DNA of 64,000 nt, taken from Fibrella forsythiae. Its GTDB lineage: Bacteria; Bacteroidota; Bacteroidia; Cytophagales; Spirosomataceae. The stretch spans positions 372,001 through 436,000 of the forward strand of contig NZ_JAFMYW010000001.1 of assembly GCF_017353175.1 (NCBI RefSeq). Reading direction: 5' to 3'. The notes beneath the pieces were generated by a model. It saw nothing but the letters and a program-made list of their open reading frames with translations, was not told the DNA's origin and ran no database searches. Shown here in pieces: positions 8,062 through 15,440 of the stretch. Every line of letters begins with the position of its first letter. Position 1 is the first letter of the stretch. The position numbers and the translations under genes are program-made.

Positions 8062-8307
8062 CTACAGCACGCGGTTTAGAACAGCCCAGTACCAGACAGC
8101 AATGTGGTAGATTAGGTAGATACCGATGATGATCAAGCCTGCATCCCGGCATATTGAATAGATTGCCCCAGTCCAGACTTGCCGCTGGAACCACTTCCAG
8201 TTTAAGCCTATGTCTCCATATAGAAAATGAAGTCTGGCTACGGCGTAGGAAAACCAAGTAGCACCCAGCCAGAATAGGAATAGTTTAAACTGCATGTTAG
8301 TATTCAT
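8062..8307 (-). CDS. Small membrane protein with two hydrophobic helices
   Basis: An 81-residue protein with two likely transmembrane segments (about 7-29 and 56-78) separated by a short Trp-rich, positively charged loop. The ATG lies 2 nt after the stop of the small upstream gene, so the two are co-transcribed. Holin-like or superinfection-exclusion roles are possible, but nothing in the sequence decides this. Confidence 0.6.
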   Translation of the reverse strand: MNTNMQFKLFLFWLGATWFSYAVARLHFLYGDIGLNWKWFQRQVWTGAIYSICRDAGLIIIGIYLIYHIAVWYWAVLNRVL

Positions 8308-8309
8308 AC

Positions 8310-8459
8310 CTAGTTACGTTTGATCTGGTGAACTGGGACGACGCCGAACGAATACACGGACCTCAGCTCAATGCGTCGGCAGGCACCGTGTGAATGACTG
8401 AAGACACGCTGAGCGAACAGCGAACCGGCTAAAGCGGCGTACAAAAGGAGTCGTTTCAT
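8310..8459 (-). CDS. Small secreted or membrane peptide, 49 aa
   Basis: A short ORF from an ATG at 8459. The first 20 residues (MKRLLLYAALAGSLFAQRVF) look like a signal peptide or membrane anchor; the rest is short and basic. It is placed in line with the operon, directly before the two-helix membrane protein, and lies just downstream of the GGTGTAA repeat block. Coding status is uncertain because it is short and has no recognised relatives. Confidence 0.4.
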   Translation of the reverse strand: MKRLLLYAALAGSLFAQRVFSHSHGACRRIELRSVYSFGVVPVHQIKRN

Positions 8460-8488
8460 ACTGCAGGATATCCTTGACTTATTTATTA

Positions 8489-8513
8489 GGTGTAAAATTA
8501 CACCTTTTACACC
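8489..8513. promoter_or_regulatory. GGTGTAA repeat block, site 1
   Basis: Three copies of the 7-mer TTACACC / GGTGTAA: an inverted pair GGTGTAA-AA-TTACACC (8489-8504) and a further direct copy 9 nt on (8507-8513). The 16-mer TTACACCTTTTACACC (8498-8513) is identical to the one at 10564-10579 beside the putative ribbon-helix-helix gene. It lies upstream of the 8310-8459 gene on the minus strand. An operator is the most likely role. Confidence 0.5.
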
Positions 8514-8768
8514 TTATTTGCAAGCGGCATTGACCGAATCATTTTTAGACAATAGCCAGGCTGTTAATCTGGCCCCAAGGTTATGGACGCACTGTTTGAC
8601 ATACACCCGCCTGTACTGGGTGAGTCCAGTTCGTTCACATTCACGCCTGAGCAGTTCATAGGTTTTGTTGCCTGTGCGGAAATCATCCACGTACAGGACA
8701 TGCTCCCACTTGCCCCAGGTGTGGATGTCAGGCCAGATGGCCATAAGCAGCAATTTGATGCGTGTCAT
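8514..8768 (-). CDS. Hypothetical protein
   Basis: An 84-residue protein with the ATG at 8768, chosen because it lies 4 nt after the preceding stop (an earlier ATG at 8795 would overlap by 23 nt). The predicted fold is alpha/beta with many aromatic and basic residues. No domain is recognised. Its stop codon adjoins the GGTGTAA repeat block. Confidence 0.55.
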   Translation of the reverse strand: MTRIKLLLMAIWPDIHTWGKWEHVLYVDDFRTGNKTYELLRRECERTGLTQYRRVYVKQCVHNLGARLTAWLLSKNDSVNAACK

Positions 8769-8772
8769 AGAG

Positions 8773-9030
8773 TTAGTCGGGATAGATGGTTTCACGTATG
8801 ACGGAAAGCCCTTTCTGCTTGGCCATTCCTTCCAGCATCAGCATGAACTCGTTTCTTTGGGACACGCTGGGCAATTGGAAGAAATAGTAGCGGCCCACCC
8901 GACTGTGAAAAATACCGTTATAGGCGACTCGGAACAGCAGTTCGTAATTGGTCAGATCGACGGCGTCAACCTCGGGAGGCAACTGGTAAAAACAGGACCG
9001 GGTGAGGTCTAAGCGTTTGGGTAGTTTCAT
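8773..9030 (-). CDS. Hypothetical small protein
   Basis: An 85-residue protein starting MKLPKRLDLT. This ATG overlaps the Rieske gene stop as ATGA, the usual coupling in this operon, and is preferred to the upstream in-frame ATG at 9075. The product is mixed alpha/beta with no recognised motif. Function unknown. Confidence 0.6.
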   Translation of the reverse strand: MKLPKRLDLTRSCFYQLPPEVDAVDLTNYELLFRVAYNGIFHSRVGRYYFFQLPSVSQRNEFMLMLEGMAKQKGLSVIRETIYPD

Positions 9031-9569
9031 GGTTTGAGCTGGCTTACCAATAGTTTGCCTGTGTGCGAACACCATTTCAGGCCGTGCAGCGGACAGGTAA
9101 TCGCCCCATCGACCGGGGCAACGCTGGACAGATCAGCCCCTTGGTGCGGACAGAGGCGCTTAGGCCCCAGCGTTGTTTTCTGGTAGGCCTGCTGGAGCCG
9201 GTCATACCATGGGGGTATGTGAACCGGAAAAGTGCCGAAGTCCCGAAAGCAGTACATCCGACGCTTCTGAATGGCCTGAACCTCATTGACCTCGCCTTCC
9301 GTATGCAGCACCTGCCCGAACTCAGCACCGGCAGAGCGGCAAAAGGTGGCATCCGCATACGCAGCTGGTGAGACAAACCGCCAGTCGATGTGGTAATGCT
9401 CATGGGGGAAGTTCAGGATCTTATCATCGGCGTGTTTCGGCCCGATGATGGGTACGTACCTGAGCCCGTTCCATTTACTGGCCAGCACGGCAACCAGCAC
9501 AGTATATGATTTGCCCACCACGTAGGGCTGTTGCGCAGCGGTGGGCGTATCTTGATTAGCTATGTTCAT
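9027..9569 (-). CDS. Rieske [2Fe-2S] domain protein
   Basis: The C-terminal 50 residues contain a complete Rieske signature: CPH, then about 16 residues, then CPLH (C-x-H ... C-x2-H), which binds a [2Fe-2S] cluster with two Cys and two His. The N-terminal part (about 130 residues) is unfamiliar. With the ATG at 9569 the protein has 180 residues and overlaps DUF5131 by 14 nt; a start at 9644 would overlap by 89 nt. Rieske domains transfer electrons. A partner for the adjacent DUF5131 protein, which has radical-SAM-like cysteines, is an attractive inference but unproven. Confidence 0.8.
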   Translation of the reverse strand: MNIANQDTPTAAQQPYVVGKSYTVLVAVLASKWNGLRYVPIIGPKHADDKILNFPHEHYHIDWRFVSPAAYADATFCRSAGAEFGQVLHTEGEVNEVQAIQKRRMYCFRDFGTFPVHIPPWYDRLQQAYQKTTLGPKRLCPHQGADLSSVAPVDGAITCPLHGLKWCSHTGKLLVSQLKP

Positions 9570-10512
9570 AATTACCAGCGTAGTAGGCAAGCTGATCGAC
9601 GCGTTCGAAGGAGCCGTCAGTGTATTTGAGGATATAGTCACCAAAGGCTACGTCAATCTGACCCGTATCGGTTGGAATGAACAGACCGCTCACGGCTCGT
9701 AGTGGCGGCTTTGACCAAATTTTACCGCCGCACCAGTCTCTGACTTCAGCCTGATTCTCCCACGTTAGTTGCCGGGCCTCCAAAAGTGTCGATGAAGCCA
9801 GTTGTTTTGTAATGGGCATTTCATCGTAGGTACGTCCGTTAAGCAGCCGGCCGGTGAGCTTCTTGTTCTTGCCACCCCACTGTTTGAAGAAAAAGGCGAT
9901 GCCTTCTTTTTCGCACTGAAGGCGGATGGCCTCCACCCACTCGTGTTTCATGGGCCGCGCCCGTCGGCTGGACTCTCCACCGACGATGACCCAATCGACG
10001 CCTACGATGTGATGGGCAGGTATAGGCCCAATGAGCGGCTCGATAGACAGGAACTTGACTTTGGCATCCGTTTCCTGCAAAAACGTGATCCGGTCAAGCT
10101 GCTTATCGTCTTCGACCGACGTACCCAGCCAGATGTTATCGGGCCAGATTAGCTGTGAGGAGAATTCGTAGGCTCGTTCGGGTCTTTTGGTCAGCACCTG
10201 AAAGATGTGCTGGGGCTGGGCAATCATTGCCGCGAATGCCTGCTGAATGAACTCCAGCGGTATGTCCTTGTGAAACAGATCACTCATCGAATTGACAAAA
10301 ACGATGGTCGGTTTTCGGCCGAAGGTGCGCTTTAGCTCATCGGGGTGAGTAACCACTACGTTAAACGGTTCGGCGTATTTTGCCTGACCCATGGCCCGAA
10401 GCCGACGGTGCATTATTTCGGCGTAACAGTCCCGGCAACCCGCGCTGATCTTGGTACAGCCGGTGGTCGGATTCCAAGTCTGCTGAGTCCATTCTATTGA
10501 TGATTGAGCCAT
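9556..10512 (-). CDS. DUF5131 (phage Gp37/Gp68) family protein with C-terminal extension
   Basis: The protein has 318 residues. Residues 1-240 match the DUF5131/Gp37-Gp68 family: the start MAQSSIEWTQQTWNPTTGC, a cysteine cluster CTKISAGCRDCY (19-30), FVNSMSDLFH, and the WVIVGGESS segment near 175. Cysteine spacing suggests an Fe-S cluster like radical SAM enzymes, though chemistry is unknown to me. Residues 240-318 form an extra domain with PTDTGQIDVAFGDYILKY, which resembles the PGDYG-type phage domain. The promoter region upstream is shared with the divergent 10590 gene. Confidence 0.85.
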   Translation of the reverse strand: MAQSSIEWTQQTWNPTTGCTKISAGCRDCYAEIMHRRLRAMGQAKYAEPFNVVVTHPDELKRTFGRKPTIVFVNSMSDLFHKDIPLEFIQQAFAAMIAQPQHIFQVLTKRPERAYEFSSQLIWPDNIWLGTSVEDDKQLDRITFLQETDAKVKFLSIEPLIGPIPAHHIVGVDWVIVGGESSRRARPMKHEWVEAIRLQCEKEGIAFFFKQWGGKNKKLTGRLLNGRTYDEMPITKQLASSTLLEARQLTWENQAEVRDWCGGKIWSKPPLRAVSGLFIPTDTGQIDVAFGDYILKYTDGSFERVDQLAYYAGNYEHS

Positions 10513-10540
10513 GATATTATGCGGCTATTAACCGATTTGT

Positions 10541-10548
10541 TATCTTTG
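10541..10548 (+). promoter_or_regulatory. Bacteroidota -7 promoter box
   Basis: TATCTTTG matches the TAnnTTTG consensus exactly, 42 nt upstream of the ATG at 10590. Initiation would fall near 10555, just before the two TTACACC repeats. No good -33 TTTG box is seen at the usual distance. Confidence 0.5.
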
Positions 10549-10563
10549 CGTCTTGTAGTAAAT

Positions 10564-10579
10564 TTACACCTTTTACACC
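10564..10579. promoter_or_regulatory. GGTGTAA repeat block, site 2
   Basis: Two direct copies of TTACACC with a 9-nt period, identical over 16 bases to site 1 at 8498-8513. The block lies between a -7 box and the start of the putative ribbon-helix-helix gene, where a repressor would act on its own promoter, and also upstream of the divergent DUF5131 gene. Confidence 0.5.
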
Positions 10580-10589
10580 CTTTAAGCAA

Positions 10590-10748
10590 ATGGCTAAGGA
10601 AGTGATTACAGTTAAAGTGACACCCGAAACAATCAAGGCTGTCCGGTTAATTGCCGCCCTGACAGAAGAGAAGCAATACGAAGTACTTGAACGGCTGGCG
10701 GTGGCTGAACGCGACCGGTTACAGCCACCGCCAGCCCCGATTAAGTAA
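10590..10748 (+). CDS. Putative ribbon-helix-helix DNA-binding protein, 52 aa
   Basis: A small gene on the plus strand against the direction of the surrounding operon. The product starts with a short strand (EVITVKV), then TPETIKAVRLIAALTEEKQY and a second helix, the strand-helix-helix pattern of RHH (CopG/Arc-like) repressors, and ends in a Pro-rich tail. It has its own -7 box and the direct-repeat block in its leader, suggesting autoregulation. Its stop overlaps the convergent DUF4494 gene by 8 nt. Confidence 0.6.
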   Translation: MAKEVITVKVTPETIKAVRLIAALTEEKQYEVLERLAVAERDRLQPPPAPIK

Positions 10749-11388
10749 TGGCGGTTTCCAATTGACGCTGCTCAGCTTTTGGCAACGCGCCAGCCGGTTC
10801 AAAATCCGATACGTGATCGAATGAACTGAGTCCTCTCAGGGGAACAAACTCGCCTTTCTGATTCTGCACACTTACCGTGACATCGCCACCGATAATCGTT
10901 GTTTTGCCCGTTTCGACGGGCTTTTCGTCTTCCAGCGCATCGTGGGGCACCACTTCCAGAATGGGCGTCAGGTTGATGTCGGTGATCTCCACCGGGACCA
11001 GCATGGAGCTAAGTTGCTCCGTAATTCGCTCGTGGGCTTCCTTCAGACTGGCCGCGTTGATCAGCATCACGTTGTTGACTTTCTTGGCGACACCTTTGGC
11101 CGTTTCGGTCATGTAGAAACCCTTCACCTTGTACCAGTTGTCTCCTCCTTCGATGTGGAAGACATCACTTAGGCGCATGGGGCGAATGCTGACGATCTCA
11201 AAGTCGGGCGTGTTGTCGGCCACAATTCGGTAGAGCCGGGCCTCGGCATCGGTGTAGGAAACCGCATCGATCAGATACGACTCCTTTATGGTTTTCAGGC
11301 GGGGGGCGTCGGCGCCCTTGCGCGTGTCGACGGCCACTGAGTCGTCTTGTTGCTGGTAGCGGATGCTACCGATGAACCAGGTTGGCAT
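10741..11388 (-). CDS. DUF4494 domain protein
   Basis: The protein has 215 residues. The first about 150 residues fit DUF4494, a family of unknown function found in Bacteroidota and their phages: MPTWFIGSIRYQ at the start, SYLIDAVSYTDAEARLY, a WYKVK strand and a terminal SLKEAHERI helix. The C-terminal 60 residues are an acidic, probably flexible extension. The ATG follows a 29-nt gap after the preceding gene. Molecular role unknown. Confidence 0.8.
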   Translation of the reverse strand: MPTWFIGSIRYQQQDDSVAVDTRKGADAPRLKTIKESYLIDAVSYTDAEARLYRIVADNTPDFEIVSIRPMRLSDVFHIEGGDNWYKVKGFYMTETAKGVAKKVNNVMLINAASLKEAHERITEQLSSMLVPVEITDINLTPILEVVPHDALEDEKPVETGKTTIIGGDVTVSVQNQKGEFVPLRGLSSFDHVSDFEPAGALPKAEQRQLETAIT

Positions 11389-11417
11389 ATGATTGGGGTG
11401 TTTAACGAGTTAGTTGA

Positions 11418-11810
11418 TTAATTCAGGGGCTTGCCAGCCAGCCAGGCCGCTTCCGAGTTTTCGCGAAAGAGGATACCGGCCACGGTGATCAGGTCGACGT
11501 TGTTGGTATTGCGGTAGTAGATGCCCAGCCCGTCCATCTGATTATGCACCAGCGGCAGCAGCACCACCGCCTCGGTTCGACCGCCTTTGATTTCTGCTCC
11601 ATCCGTGGCCAGCCATTCGGTGATGCAATCGGAGAGCATGAATGGGCCGTCAATCGGCCAGTCGGTTTCGGCCAGGCAGCTGGTCTGGATATGCTTCCAG
11701 AGGGCTTTGAGCAGGTTGTTGGGCAGACAGAGCGTACCGGGCATCAGCCACGGGCGGGCGGGTGTTTCGGCGATCAGATCGGCTACAGGGGGTGGCAAGG
11801 TTGTTATCAT
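11418..11810 (-). CDS. Hypothetical protein
   Basis: A 130-residue protein without a recognised family. It overlaps the stop of the helicase-methyltransferase gene by 4 nt, so it is coupled to it. The middle (residues 60-110) is beta-rich and hydrophobic with no membrane-length segment. A small partner of the upstream enzyme is possible but unsupported. Confidence 0.55.
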   Translation of the reverse strand: MITTLPPPVADLIAETPARPWLMPGTLCLPNNLLKALWKHIQTSCLAETDWPIDGPFMLSDCITEWLATDGAEIKGGRTEAVVLLPLVHNQMDGLGIYYRNTNNVDLITVAGILFRENSEAAWLAGKPLN

Positions 11811-14305
11811 GCTGGTAGTAGGTCACCAAATAGGGTTAGCGCACTCAGACTCAGTTCAGCACTCCGAAGATGCTTGGCGCCGTCTTTCCAGTAGGCGGTG
11901 TAGAGTTCGGTTAGAAACGCTTTGCGCTTCATCCGGACGGCCTGATAGCCTGTCGAGCCAATGCCGCCAAAAGGATCAGCGACTAGCTCACCGGGGTTGC
12001 TGTAGCGTTCAATTGCCCGTTCGATGATATCCAGCTGAAGCGGACAGATATGTTTACCGTTGCCCTTTTTAACCTGCTCAGAATTGAGGGTCCGCATCCG
12101 GGTGATGTCATCCCAGATATCAGGGGAGTTTGCCTGGGGTGGGATGGCCATGAACGTACTGGGTAACTTTTGAAGCTCATCCAATTGCTCACAAATGGCC
12201 ACGTGCCGCTGGTAGTCGTAGCGCTCGGTGGCCTCCTGCATTTTCCAGAGCTTGAGAATATCCCGTAAATCCAGCCGCCGCAGTTGCTCTTCACTGATCA
12301 GGCGGGCACCCGACGTCTTCCAATGAGCATGAGCATCCAACTGCCAACGCCCCCGGCTGTAGGCTTCCTTGCTGTGTTGCACAGGTTGATCGGCGTAGGC
12401 ATTACCGCTACTGGTAGGTGCTTTGCGGAAAATGAGCAGGTATTCGGGCAAACCTGCCCCCATTTTTGTCATATCCTTGCAGGCCTCCGACCATCCCAGC
12501 CGGTAGGTCTGGTTATTTTCCTGCACCACGTCGGTATCGATAGTGATTCGGGTTAGCAAATGGAATCCGTGCTTGCGAAAGGCGGCCGTCGTCTCGTCGC
12601 TGAAAGGGTCGATGCTGGTAAAACCTGTTCCGTTCATGTAGCTATACCGGATCCGGTCTTTGACGTGAATGGCGGCGATTCTCCCTGGCTTTAGTGTTCG
12701 GTAGAGGCTGGGGATGAGGAAATCCATCTGCTCGAAGAACTTCTCGTTAGTCTGGTTGTGTCCGAAGCAGTTATAGTTTTCCGAATATTCGTAGTGGTTG
12801 CCGAAGGGAATCGACGTCAGGATAAAGTCGATGCTGTCAGATTCTTTAGTCATCCATTCCGCTACGCAGTCGTTGTTGACGAATTCCCAGTTTTCCCCGC
12901 TAGCCACCTGCCGACCGGTGAACATTTCCCGTTTCAGCTCTTCAGCATACAGATCGCTGTTGAGGCCGTGGCGCTTGATGATGTCGGTCATCTCGGTTTG
13001 CAGCGTGCGATGGTTTTCCCACTTCTGCATCAGCGTTTTATAAATCTCATCTTCTGCATCGGTGTAGATGATGTGCGCCTCGCAGGCCTGCGTTTGCCCG
13101 AACCGGTAGATGCGGTGCATGGCCTGAATGAAATCGTTGAATTTGTAGTCGATGCCTACGTAGACGGCCTTATGGCAATGGTATTGCAGATTGGTGCCCG
13201 AGCCGGCAATGACGGGTTTAGTCGAGAGATATTTGACCCGACCCTGAGCAAACCCCGTCAGCGACTCTTCCCGGGCGTCGATGGGTTGCGATCCCCACAC
13301 CGATTGGCAGTTTTTACCGATGAGTTTCTGAATGGCATGACGCTCTGATTCCAGCGTGTGCCAGATCAGCCAGTTATCATCCAGCGCATTCTGTAAGACC
13401 TCGTCCAGTTTGGTAACGCGGTAGGTTAGTGAATCCCGTTTTTCCTTGGAAGCGTCCACCAGCGACTTGGTGGTATCGGCGACCAGCGACGACTGACGCG
13501 TTTTTTTGTCCACTTTCACCTCACGTGGGAAGGTGATACGGTGAGGAACGATCGTCAGATTGGGAAGGTCATACCCGGTATCATCATAGCCCAGATCGGA
13601 GGGCTTGGTGATGAAGCAGGCCCACGAGCTCATCCACAGCCAGAACTCCTTTTCACGACGGGCGTAAAGCGTCAGATTACCGGCCGTCGTGCTATCGCGC
13701 TCAAAAAAGCGGGTAAGCGCCTGCCCACGGTCCATGATGCCCAGGTAGTCGGCGTAGTTAATCAGTTCCAGAAACCGGTTAGGGGAGGGAGTTGCCGTGC
13801 AGACAAACCGGAAAGGCACCTGTTCGAAGGTATCCAGAATGGTCTGAGTAGTTTCGGTATCCAGCGACCGCAGAATGCTGGCCTCGTCAAAGCACACTAC
13901 GCTGAAGAACTTGGGATCGATCTGACCGCGACGGATCCGTTCGTAATTGGTGATGAAGAAATCAGTTTCATCGGTCAATCCATCATTTGTCGTGATGTAG
14001 CGGATGTCATCAATGCCCAGCATTTTTCCGTCCCGGGCAAATTCATGCCGTACGCCCAGCGGACAGACGATCAAGGCTCGACGATTGGTATGAGCAATGA
14101 TCTGTCGACACGTTTCGATCTGAATGGCCGTTTTGCCGAGGCCAAACGAAAGGAAATCAGCCCGGCATCCACCTTGGCAGTTCCAGATGACCACATCGCG
14201 CTGATGAGGCTTTAGAAGTGGGTGCAGAAGGGCGGGATCAAGGTCGAACCCCGTCTTGGGTGCCAGGCTGATTTTTGCCTCTAAAAATTCCTGATAACTT
14301 GACAT
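11807..14305 (-). CDS. Helicase - DNA methyltransferase fusion
   Basis: The protein has 832 residues and two enzyme parts. Residues 1-450 are a superfamily 2 (SNF2-like) ATPase: Walker A FGLGKT (54-59), DEAS Walker B (140-143), ATPSP motif III (171-175) and an arginine-finger motif QAMHRIYRFGQ (394-404). Residues 470-832 are an amino-methyltransferase in permuted order: TSIPFG (497-502) stands in for the S/D-PP-Y catalytic motif and ADPFGGIGSTG (776-786) is the SAM-binding motif. Ile-Pro-Phe replaces the usual Pro-Pro-Tyr. It probably couples DNA translocation to adenine or N4-cytosine methylation. Confidence 0.88.
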   Translation of the reverse strand: MSSYQEFLEAKISLAPKTGFDLDPALLHPLLKPHQRDVVIWNCQGGCRADFLSFGLGKTAIQIETCRQIIAHTNRRALIVCPLGVRHEFARDGKMLGIDDIRYITTNDGLTDETDFFITNYERIRRGQIDPKFFSVVCFDEASILRSLDTETTQTILDTFEQVPFRFVCTATPSPNRFLELINYADYLGIMDRGQALTRFFERDSTTAGNLTLYARREKEFWLWMSSWACFITKPSDLGYDDTGYDLPNLTIVPHRITFPREVKVDKKTRQSSLVADTTKSLVDASKEKRDSLTYRVTKLDEVLQNALDDNWLIWHTLESERHAIQKLIGKNCQSVWGSQPIDAREESLTGFAQGRVKYLSTKPVIAGSGTNLQYHCHKAVYVGIDYKFNDFIQAMHRIYRFGQTQACEAHIIYTDAEDEIYKTLMQKWENHRTLQTEMTDIIKRHGLNSDLYAEELKREMFTGRQVASGENWEFVNNDCVAEWMTKESDSIDFILTSIPFGNHYEYSENYNCFGHNQTNEKFFEQMDFLIPSLYRTLKPGRIAAIHVKDRIRYSYMNGTGFTSIDPFSDETTAAFRKHGFHLLTRITIDTDVVQENNQTYRLGWSEACKDMTKMGAGLPEYLLIFRKAPTSSGNAYADQPVQHSKEAYSRGRWQLDAHAHWKTSGARLISEEQLRRLDLRDILKLWKMQEATERYDYQRHVAICEQLDELQKLPSTFMAIPPQANSPDIWDDITRMRTLNSEQVKKGNGKHICPLQLDIIERAIERYSNPGELVADPFGGIGSTGYQAVRMKRKAFLTELYTAYWKDGAKHLRSAELSLSALTLFGDLLPA

Positions 14306-14381
14306 AATGATCTGATTAGGCCGAACGCTCCCAAAGCTGGCAGGCAGCCGCAGGTACGTTCGGGATGTGGTAGATTGGGTG

Positions 14382-15440
14382 TTAAGACCGCCTTTTGAGT
14401 TCGTTCTTGACGATCGCTAGTGTTGAGTCCGCCCCTCGCTGATGAGCTTGCCGCCCGACATCCTGAAGAGCTTCCAGACTCATGTGGGGTGCATTCACTT
14501 GCAGGGCACTATCGTATTCTTCGGCCGTGAATGCCTGCTCAATGACTGGGCTGGCTTTGGTCCGCATCGGCCGGGGGGGCTGGTAGCTGATCACCGGTGT
14601 GATGTAGCCCCCCGTATTTCCTTTCAAGCGCAGGTTAATGGCTTGCGTGACGATGGCCAGTGTGCTTTGCAAATTGCGAAGCCGGGCCTGCTCCTCGATT
14701 TTTCGTAGCAGATCCATCTCCAGTTCGTGGGCATTTTCGGTGAGCCACTGGTCGTATTTGGCTGAGTTATGAGCGTATTCCAGTACCGTGCGGCCGGCAG
14801 GCTTCTGAGTGAGTCGATGAAGCGACTGACGTACCTGTTCGGCCTGCTCACTGGTTAACTGCCCCTCGTTAACGGCCTCGGATAGCAGGTTGCCCAATCC
14901 AGGTGTGGAGCGTTTTAATTCTCCATTCCAAGCCACCCTCTGCTGTTCTAGCCAGTCTGCCTTCTCGTCCAGATACGCCCGAAAAAACCGCGTAACTACC
15001 GTAGAATCGATGCGATTGTAGTCGGTCCCGTAATGGCCCATCTTCGCCCGTTTCAAACACAGAATGAGGTCTTTCAACGTATCATGGGGGAACGTCTCGG
15101 TAAAAAGATCAGCGCACTCGAACAGCTGCCGGGCAGTCATCTGCTGGCTGGCATTCAGCGAATCGTTATAGAGCTTGAGCACCGCGCAGATCAGTTTGGC
15201 CGTCAGGGCTTCGCCGTGTTCCTTCACCATTTTTTTCAGCGTTACGGCCGTAGCCGCAACGGCGATGGTTAATGGCTTCTGGATGCTCATCAGGCTCAGG
15301 AACGCTTTTTCAGGCAATACCTTCATTTCTGAGAGCTTAACTGCTGTAGTATCCGTCAATGAGTTGATCAAGCTCCTCTCCGGTGTTTCCTTGATCACCG
15401 TTATGGCGGCGGTTGCGGCGGCTGGTTGTTGCGTTTGCAT
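14382..15440 (-). CDS. DUF6633-like phage protein
   Basis: From the ATG at 15440 the product has 352 residues. The central part (about 80-160) resembles DUF6633 of Bacteroidota elements: a helix with LKLYNDSL, MTARQLFECADLF and AKMGHYGTDYNRIDSTVVTRFFRAYL. The C-terminal half is a charged helical region. This start overlaps the initiator gene by 104 nt; the next ATG at 15326 would remove the overlap but also 38 residues. Its place directly after the initiator suggests a role in replication, perhaps helicase loading. That is inference. Confidence 0.65.
   Translation of the reverse strand: MQTQQPAAATAAITVIKETPERSLINSLTDTTAVKLSEMKVLPEKAFLSLMSIQKPLTIAVAATAVTLKKMVKEHGEALTAKLICAVLKLYNDSLNASQQMTARQLFECADLFTETFPHDTLKDLILCLKRAKMGHYGTDYNRIDSTVVTRFFRAYLDEKADWLEQQRVAWNGELKRSTPGLGNLLSEAVNEGQLTSEQAEQVRQSLHRLTQKPAGRTVLEYAHNSAKYDQWLTENAHELEMDLLRKIEEQARLRNLQSTLAIVTQAINLRLKGNTGGYITPVISYQPPRPMRTKASPVIEQAFTAEEYDSALQVNAPHMSLEALQDVGRQAHQRGADSTLAIVKNELKRRS

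Noticed and set aside
12758-14215. Long plus-strand frames (about 196 and 224 codons) opposite the helicase-methyltransferase gene
   Set aside because: They are shadows of a gene with complete motifs on the other strand; their translations show no domain.
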